From contig NZ_JAGGPW010000003.1 of NCBI RefSeq assembly GCF_018613655.1, positions 157,588 to 213,094 on the forward strand: 55,507 nucleotides of DNA. The letters are read 5' to 3'. Both the position numbers and the translations under genes were made by a program. Each line of letters begins with the position of its first letter. Positions within the stretch are counted from its first letter, which is position 1. The notes under the pieces were generated by a model. It worked only from the letters and a program-made list of their open reading frames with translations, did no database searches and was not told where the DNA came from. Of the stretch, positions 51,125 through 55,507 are shown one piece after another. Source of the stretch: Planococcus sp. ISL-109. Its GTDB lineage: Bacteria > Bacillota > Bacilli > Bacillales_A > Planococcaceae.

Positions 51125-51193
51125 AAAAAAACCGCTTACCCCTGAAATGGCTGGATCGCTCCAGTCAAGGCAAGGGTAAGCGGTTTTCTTTTT
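51125..51193. terminator. Long branched intrinsic terminator
   Basis: The outer stem pairs about 51127-51141 with 51174-51187. An inner CTGG...CCAG hairpin (about 51151-51164) sits in the loop. Runs of A and T flank it. It serves convergent genes. Confidence 0.8.
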
Positions 51194-51212
51194 TCACAAC
51201 GATCACGTTACG

Positions 51213-51887
51213 TCATTGTTCTTTCAGCCACTCCAAGACACCGTTCAAGTCTTCACAAACCGTGTCGGGCCGGTTGCCGAGTTCTTCGTCCGCTTGCCCG
51301 CTGCGGTTGACCCAAGCGGTCTGGAATCCAATGTTTTTCGCACCAGCGATGTCCCAGCCATTAGAAGACACGAACAATACTTCGATCGGATCCAATCCGA
51401 GTTTCTCGCGAGCATAGCCATAGGATGCGGGCGATGGTTTATACTTCCGGATATCGTCGACACTGAATATGGCGTCCATTTTCCCGTTGATGGCAGACCC
51501 TGCAATCAACGGTTCGAGCATATCGCGGGAGCCGTTTGACAAGACGGCGAGACGTTTGTCTCCAAGCGCCGCTAAAACCGCCGGCACTTCCCCGTACAGC
51601 GTCAGCGCTTTATATTCTTTCATCAACTCATCTTGCTGCACCTCTGCAGTCGGCAGCCCGAGTTCATTCAAAGCATGAAGAAGTGCATCGCGGGTGACCT
51701 CGGAAAACGGTTTATACGTCCCCATAATCTCGCGTAATGTGGAATATTCCAATTGCTTTTTGCGCCATAGCTGGCTGAGCTCTGCGCCGTTCCTCCCGTA
51801 TAAACTTTCCGCTTTTGCAGCCACCGAGTGGACATCGAACAATGTTCCGTACACATCAAAGACCAGTGCTTTTATGTTGTGTTTCAT
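51213..51887 (-). CDS. HAD superfamily hydrolase, haloacid dehalogenase type II
   Basis: The 224-residue enzyme has the HAD motifs: nucleophile Asp in FDVYGTLFD, SNGS, the lysine in KYKPSPASYG, and SSNGWDIAGAKN. This is type II 2-haloacid dehalogenase architecture, though many such proteins are plain phosphatases. ATG 51887 overlaps the NUDIX stop (ATGA), with AAAGGA upstream. Last gene of a block of at least three. Confidence 0.87.
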   Translation of the reverse strand: MKHNIKALVFDVYGTLFDVHSVAAKAESLYGRNGAELSQLWRKKQLEYSTLREIMGTYKPFSEVTRDALLHALNELGLPTAEVQQDELMKEYKALTLYGEVPAVLAALGDKRLAVLSNGSRDMLEPLIAGSAINGKMDAIFSVDDIRKYKPSPASYGYAREKLGLDPIEVLFVSSNGWDIAGAKNIGFQTAWVNRSGQADEELGNRPDTVCEDLNGVLEWLKEQ

Positions 51888-52510
51888 GCCATCAATTCCT
51901 TTCGGATGCGAATCGCCACTTGCTCCCAATACGCCGCTTCGTGCGGCACCATTTCAGACAGGCCGACCGTCTTGCGGAATGGTTCCCTGCCGTTTGGCGT
52001 TTCATGAAAACCGCTCACATGGATGTGCTCGACTTGCTTCGTGCAAAGTTCAAAAAACGCCTGGAATTCAGCAGCCGCCATCCCCGCCACTTCCTCCCGC
52101 TGCAATCGGTAGTCCGCCAGCGCTAGTTGCGCTCCTTTATACAAATAAACATGGGCCCGCTCCCGGTCGGTAAATCCCGGAAGTGAAATTTCGTCGTGGA
52201 TGACTCCAAGCGGCACTAACTCCGCGAGTTTGAGCGGCAAGCCGAGCTCTTCCTCGATTTCCCGGACGCCGTCTTCTACCGACTCATCCGCTGCAATGTG
52301 CCCTGCTGCCGTAATATCGAATAGTCTTGGGAAATCCGCCTTTTCAGAGCTTCTCAGCTGCAGATGAATCATGTATCGGCCAAGTTCCCGCGTCACCACC
52401 CAGCAATGGAGCGTCTCGTGCCACAAGCCGCGCTTATGAATGTCTTCACGGCTTGCGACACCGAGAAGTGCTCCGGACTCTGTGACATAAGCAATATTTT
52501 CAATAGCCAT
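51884..52510 (-). CDS. NUDIX hydrolase (isopentenyl-diphosphate isomerase-like fold)
   Basis: The 208-residue protein has the Nudix box GHIAADESVEDGVREIEEELG at about residues 65-85 with the REIEEE core. It resembles the YfcD group, which is close to isopentenyl-diphosphate isomerase; the substrate is not known. GGAGGC precedes ATG 52510; the frame extends to 52603 but that stretch is GNAT gene. It overlaps the GNAT gene by 11 bases and the HAD gene by 4. Confidence 0.87.
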   Translation of the reverse strand: MAIENIAYVTESGALLGVASREDIHKRGLWHETLHCWVVTRELGRYMIHLQLRSSEKADFPRLFDITAAGHIAADESVEDGVREIEEELGLPLKLAELVPLGVIHDEISLPGFTDRERAHVYLYKGAQLALADYRLQREEVAGMAAAEFQAFFELCTKQVEHIHVSGFHETPNGREPFRKTVGLSEMVPHEAAYWEQVAIRIRKELMA

Positions 52511-52970
52511 CGCGTAGCCTCCAAAATACAAGATCAGCGGCCTGTGCCGTCCGCTCAAAACCGAGCTTCTCGAGTACACGGATTGAAGCCGTATTACCCT
52601 CATAGCATTCCGCTGTCACTTCACGCACTTCCGGAAACGAAAAGGCCCTGTCGATCAAACCTCGCACGCCTTCTGTCGCATAGCCCAATCCTTGCCGTTC
52701 ATCACTCACGCTGTAGCCGATTTCCACTTTCCCGGCCTTATCGGGACGTCCTTTAAACCCCATATCTCCAACCGGCGCACCGCTTTCGTCAAAGGCGATC
52801 CATGCACCCCAGCCGAGCAGCTGCGGATCCTGATTCAACTCATGCAAATGCAGGCTGATGTGCGGACCCAGTTCATAACTGCCGTATAACGTGCGGTACA
52901 CTTCTTCCGTAACCGGTACAAGTTTCAGCCGCGCCGTCCGGATTTCTTTTGCTGTCGAGTTGGTGTTCAC
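52500..52970 (-). CDS. GNAT family N-acetyltransferase
   Basis: The 156-residue protein has GNAT signatures: EIGYSVSDERQGLGYATEGVRGL (acetyl-CoA loop Q/RxxGxG/A) at about residues 82-104, then EVTAECYEGNTASIRVLEKLGFER. RimJ/RimL-like enzymes acetylate amines or protein N-termini; the target is unknown. The start is GTG 52970 with GGGGGAG 5 bases before. First gene of an operon with NUDIX and HAD. Confidence 0.88.
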   Translation of the reverse strand: MNTNSTAKEIRTARLKLVPVTEEVYRTLYGSYELGPHISLHLHELNQDPQLLGWGAWIAFDESGAPVGDMGFKGRPDKAGKVEIGYSVSDERQGLGYATEGVRGLIDRAFSFPEVREVTAECYEGNTASIRVLEKLGFERTAQAADLVFWRLRDGY

Positions 52971-52991
52971 GTGATCTCCCCCTTGCCTTGC

Positions 52992-53750
52992 TCATTCCAA
53001 ACTTTTGTAAAATGCCAGCGCGAATTCCACTATGCCCCGGTCATAACCGGAGCGTGCATGAATGCGCTCGATCCAAGCGTCCAAAGATGGGGCGGGTTCT
53101 TCGTTGATCAAGCCATTCATTGTACTGAGTTCACTCTGCCAATCGTTAAACTCCCAGTGCGCCACTTCCCCTTCATACGGAACCCGGACTTCAATGAGCG
53201 GCGTTTTTCCCAACTGGTGCTGGGAATATTCCGCCGCCTGCCAAAACTCCGAAAGGTCGATCGGCTGGAGCGAATACTTCTGCACCGACAATTTGCCGCC
53301 CGGCCGCTGATAAATAATTGTCATGCCGTCCGCTTCAGGCGATAATTGAACCTCGGCTCCAGGAAAGAATCCGGTTTGCGGCGCATCTGAAAATGCCGCG
53401 TCTTGTGTCTCCACCAAAATCGGCTGTATCCATTGATCCCCTAAATCACATAAGAAGCGACGTCCGTTTTCGTCAATGGCCAGAACGGCCGCATGTGCTT
53501 CTTCCGTGCCGAGTTTCGACCCGATTGGATACGCCTCGATGCCCGCTGCCCTAAACTCTGTAAGAAGCCATAACGCGAGGTCAAAGTAATTGCCGCCGAG
53601 ACCGTAAACATCCCTGTGCTCGCGCATCTCTTCGACGCTGCGCTGCTTATTCACTCCGGCCCGCTCGGAATGCCAAACCTTCACCAAATTATCCATCGGC
53701 AGCCCATCAAAGCGCCGCCATACACTTAGAATATCTTCACCCGCACGCAT
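52992..53750 (-). CDS. Arylamine N-acetyltransferase-like protein, Cys to Asn
   Basis: The 252-residue protein has the arrangement of NAT-like proteins: a GLGGNYFDLALWLL segment (residues 50-62), then His86 (EEAHAAVL) and Asp102 (FLCDLGDQW), spaced like the Cys-His-Asp triad. The nucleophile place holds Asn54, not Cys. So acetyltransfer by the usual route looks impossible and the protein may be a pseudoenzyme. I am not fully sure of the family. GGAGAGGGG precedes ATG 53750. It lies 21 bases upstream of the GNAT gene. Confidence 0.6.
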   Translation of the reverse strand: MRAGEDILSVWRRFDGLPMDNLVKVWHSERAGVNKQRSVEEMREHRDVYGLGGNYFDLALWLLTEFRAAGIEAYPIGSKLGTEEAHAAVLAIDENGRRFLCDLGDQWIQPILVETQDAAFSDAPQTGFFPGAEVQLSPEADGMTIIYQRPGGKLSVQKYSLQPIDLSEFWQAAEYSQHQLGKTPLIEVRVPYEGEVAHWEFNDWQSELSTMNGLINEEPAPSLDAWIERIHARSGYDRGIVEFALAFYKSLE

Positions 53751-53816
53751 CGTTCGATCCCCTCTCCTCTTCCATCTCCCTTTACTTTCGATTCAAGACA
53801 TCTATATTCCTGCATG

Positions 53817-53844
53817 AAAAAAAGAAGGCCGGAGCCTTCCTTTT
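53817..53844 (-). terminator. Intrinsic terminator
   Basis: On the minus strand GAAGGC pairs with GCCTTC (53834-53839 with 53824-53829), followed by seven T residues, after the RsbR-like gene. Confidence 0.7.
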
Positions 53845-53850
53845 CATAAA

Positions 53851-54684
53851 TCATTTAATTCCAGCTTTCTCTAAGCTTTCTAACGCTTGCTTGACGGTCG
53901 CAAAAGCATCGGTAGAGGAAAGCTGAATGCCCGCCCGGACGATGGTCTGCACCAAGTCCGGGCGCAGTCCCGCCACAACGACATGGATGCCCATGAGGCT
54001 GAACGTGCTGCCGATATGGTGGATCGCTTCTGCGGTTTGGTCGTCGATCGTCAGAACGCCTGAGAAATCGATGATGACGTGATAGACGTCCATTTCCGCA
54101 ATGCGCGGAATGACGGTCGTCAAAATGTGATTAACCCGGTAGCTGTCAAGATAGCCGATTAGCGGCAAGATGACGACATCGTCGGCAACCGGAACGACCG
54201 GCGCCGACAGTGCAATCAATTCACTTTGCATCTCTGCTTCGTATTTTTCCTGGAGCCGCTCGAACGCAAAAAAGGTTTCGTTCAGGCTGACATCGAGCAA
54301 CGTGTTGATGCGCTTGATGACCAGCGCGTTTTCTTCCAGTGTGAGCCCCGATTTGACACTCAGTTCCGTGAACAATTCCGCCATGACGACACGCGTCGGC
54401 GGATAACGCACGACGATATCTGCAATCTTGCCGCCCGCTGATACTTGCATCTCCGCATTTTTCTTGCTCCACTCGATGAGCGCATCCGGCACATCGAGAT
54501 CCGCTTCTTGCCCGATTGTCTCGCCGAGATAGCCGAGCAGTTCCACGTACATTTCAACAGCCCGCAGCCGTTCCTCTTGCGGGATATTCTGATCCACTTT
54601 CGCGATCACTCCGTCCACAACCTGTTCAGCGAGCGCGCGTGGACTCGCTGTGATATATCCGCAAAACTCCGTAAATGAAGACAT
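53851..54684 (-). CDS. RsbR-type STAS protein (stressosome co-antagonist-like)
   Basis: The 277-residue protein has an N-terminal helical domain like the non-heme globin domain of RsbR (about 5-150) and a C-terminal STAS domain (about 165-275; VADDVVILPLIGYLD, VYHVIIDFSGVLTIDDQTAEAI, IHVVVAGLRPDLVQTIVRAG). The first threonine place has Ser (DFSGV) and the second motif reads DDQT. It likely belongs to the SigB stress pathway with the GAF-STAS protein at 21 kb. AAAGGTGG lies 8 bases before ATG 54684. Confidence 0.83.
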   Translation of the reverse strand: MSSFTEFCGYITASPRALAEQVVDGVIAKVDQNIPQEERLRAVEMYVELLGYLGETIGQEADLDVPDALIEWSKKNAEMQVSAGGKIADIVVRYPPTRVVMAELFTELSVKSGLTLEENALVIKRINTLLDVSLNETFFAFERLQEKYEAEMQSELIALSAPVVPVADDVVILPLIGYLDSYRVNHILTTVIPRIAEMDVYHVIIDFSGVLTIDDQTAEAIHHIGSTFSLMGIHVVVAGLRPDLVQTIVRAGIQLSSTDAFATVKQALESLEKAGIK

Positions 54685-54785
54685 TCCGTCTGCCACCTTT
54701 TCAAATGAATTGCTTTCAGTATACCATTATTGCATAACAAGTGGCATGGCAATATGAGCAGGAGAATTCCATTAGCTATCGCCTT

Positions 54786-54825
54786 ATATAAAAAACACTC
54801 GCCCCAAAATTGAGGCAAGTGTTTT
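54786..54825 (-). terminator. Intrinsic terminator at the trailer end of the CRISPR array
   Basis: On the minus strand the arm AAAACACTTGCC (54825-54814) pairs with GGCGAGTGTTTT (54803-54792), with one mismatch, followed by T residues (54791 on). The stem takes in the first five bases (54821-54825) of the last, decayed repeat. A leftward CRISPR precursor RNA would end here. Confidence 0.75.
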
Positions 54826-55507
54826 ACAATTCTATAAAATTATATTGGTTTAAAATGCTAAGGCACGGTAAGCCATATGTCCATGTTTACTTTCCTTTAA
54901 AGTTACATTGGTCTAAAACGAATCCGTGGATGAACACGCGCTACTCACGGGTTTTACTACTCTCTAAAATTACATTGGTCTAAAACTGTGGACGAGATGA
55001 CGGAGTTCCAAGAGCTGTTTTACTACTCTCTAAAATTACATTGGTCTAAAACTGATAACCCATTACATGGAATCCCAACCGTGTTTTACTACTCTCTAAA
55101 ATTACATTGGTCTAAAACATGTCATCGACCACAAGGAAGTCGGCCGCCGTTTTACTACTCTCTAAAATTACATTGGTCTAAAACCAAAAGATGCCGGAGA
55201 AACCGCAATCGGTGGTTTTACTACTCTCTAAAATTACATTGGTCTAAAACATGTGGGGGAACGGTTTACACGTCTCCCGGGTTTTACTACTCTCTAAAAT
55301 TACATTGGTCTAAAACGCTCAACCACGCCAGTGTCATTAAACACCCGTTTTACTACTCTCTAAAATTACATTGGTCTAAAACTGTTTGGGTGACTGCTGC
55401 AAGTGCTACGGCGTTTTACTACTCTCTAAAATTACATTGGTCTAAAACTAGATATCTGATTGATATTTCATCATGCTCGTTTTACTACTCTCTAAAATTA
55501 CATTGGT
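54821..55507 (-). CRISPR. Type II-like CRISPR array, leader to the right, cut by window end
   Basis: Eight full 36-base repeats start at 54951, 55017, 55083, 55149, 55215, 55281, 55347 and 55413, each 66 bases apart, with seven 30-base spacers between. A 29-base partial ninth repeat starts at 55479. Two decayed repeats (54821-54856, 54885-54919) lie at the left. Seen on the minus strand the repeat starts GTTTTAGACCAATGTAATTT and ends in AAAAC, like type II-A repeats of Listeria and Streptococcus. Repeat decay at the left and the minus-strand type II signature agree: the leader and cas9 locus should lie beyond the right edge. No cas gene is in the window. Confidence 0.95.

Noticed and set aside
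54821..55507. Rightward CRISPR transcription with leader at the left
   Set aside because: The left repeats are decayed, the left side has a terminator for the minus strand, and the type II repeat signature reads on the minus strand.

Overview
The window looks like chromosome from a moderately GC-balanced, low-GC-lineage Gram-positive bacterium, most likely a member of the Planococcaceae (Planococcus/Planomicrobium type). This rests on AAAGGAGG-type ribosome binding sites, dense intrinsic terminators, lipoprotein signal peptides, a T-box and a preQ1-I riboswitch, and Bacillus-like families (intracellular subtilisin, type II pantothenate kinase, RsbR-type STAS proteins, YcsG/YcsI, CYP152 P450). 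Genus-level placement is inference. Almost all genes are ordinary housekeeping or accessory genes in short operons; no tRNA, rRNA, prophage or transposase gene was seen.

Layout. 0-8 kb: nitroreductase, pantothenate kinase coaW, a small ORF, an intracellular serine protease, a saccharopine-dehydrogenase-like reductase, the fetAB ABC exporter with a PerR-like operator, small proteins and a thioredoxin-reductase-like flavoprotein. 8-13 kb: hisC, a SurA-N lipoprotein, a YhfK-like NAD(P)-binding protein with a candidate SigB promoter, a GIY-YIG-like protein and a DDAH-type amidinohydrolase. 13-15.6 kb: trpE-trpG behind a tryptophan T-box. 15.6-18.6 kb: a carbohydrate ABC importer (binding protein plus two permeases, no ATPase). 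18.6-27 kb: cell wall hydrolase, a DHFR-like pseudogene, metallophosphoesterase, GAF-STAS protein, DUF3238-like protein, DCC thiol oxidoreductase, DksA/TraR zinc-finger protein, APH-type kinase and a CYP152 P450 with OleT-like active-site residues. 27-28.5 kb: a gene-free block of structured repeats. 28.5-29.8 kb: preQ1 riboswitch, queF and a queuosine-precursor transporter. 29.8-36.7 kb: tandem EEP-family phosphatases/nucleases, a decayed MerR/TipAS regulator, a multidrug ABC half-transporter, an MFS exporter and an rRNA methyltransferase. 37-38 kb: another repeat block and two tandem SEC14/STAS-like proteins. 38.5-45.4 kb: GntR regulator, brnQ, a CidA/CidB-like pair, and a TetR-ATPase-permease exporter operon. 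45.5-51.1 kb: orphan amino-acid binding lipoprotein and a 5-oxoproline operon (pxpB-pxpC-pxpA-NRAMP-like-YcsI). 51-54.7 kb: HAD dehalogenase, NUDIX, GNAT, a NAT-like protein and an RsbR-type STAS protein. 54.8 kb to the end: a type II-like CRISPR array running off the right edge.

Main points of interest: (1) a CRISPR array transcribed leftward whose decayed trailer repeat is merged with an intrinsic terminator; (2) a dispersed structured repeat with five copies here, sharing a GAGAC...GGCTC core and carrying stems that differ in sequence but keep pairing; (3) a P450 predicted to be an OleT-like fatty-acid decarboxylase; (4) a near-perfect PerR box on the fetAB promoter; (5) two well-resolved pseudogenes; (6) a TetR gene that seems to start at a non-canonical ATC codon; and (7) an NRAMP homologue lacking the metal ligands inside a 5-oxoprolinase operon.
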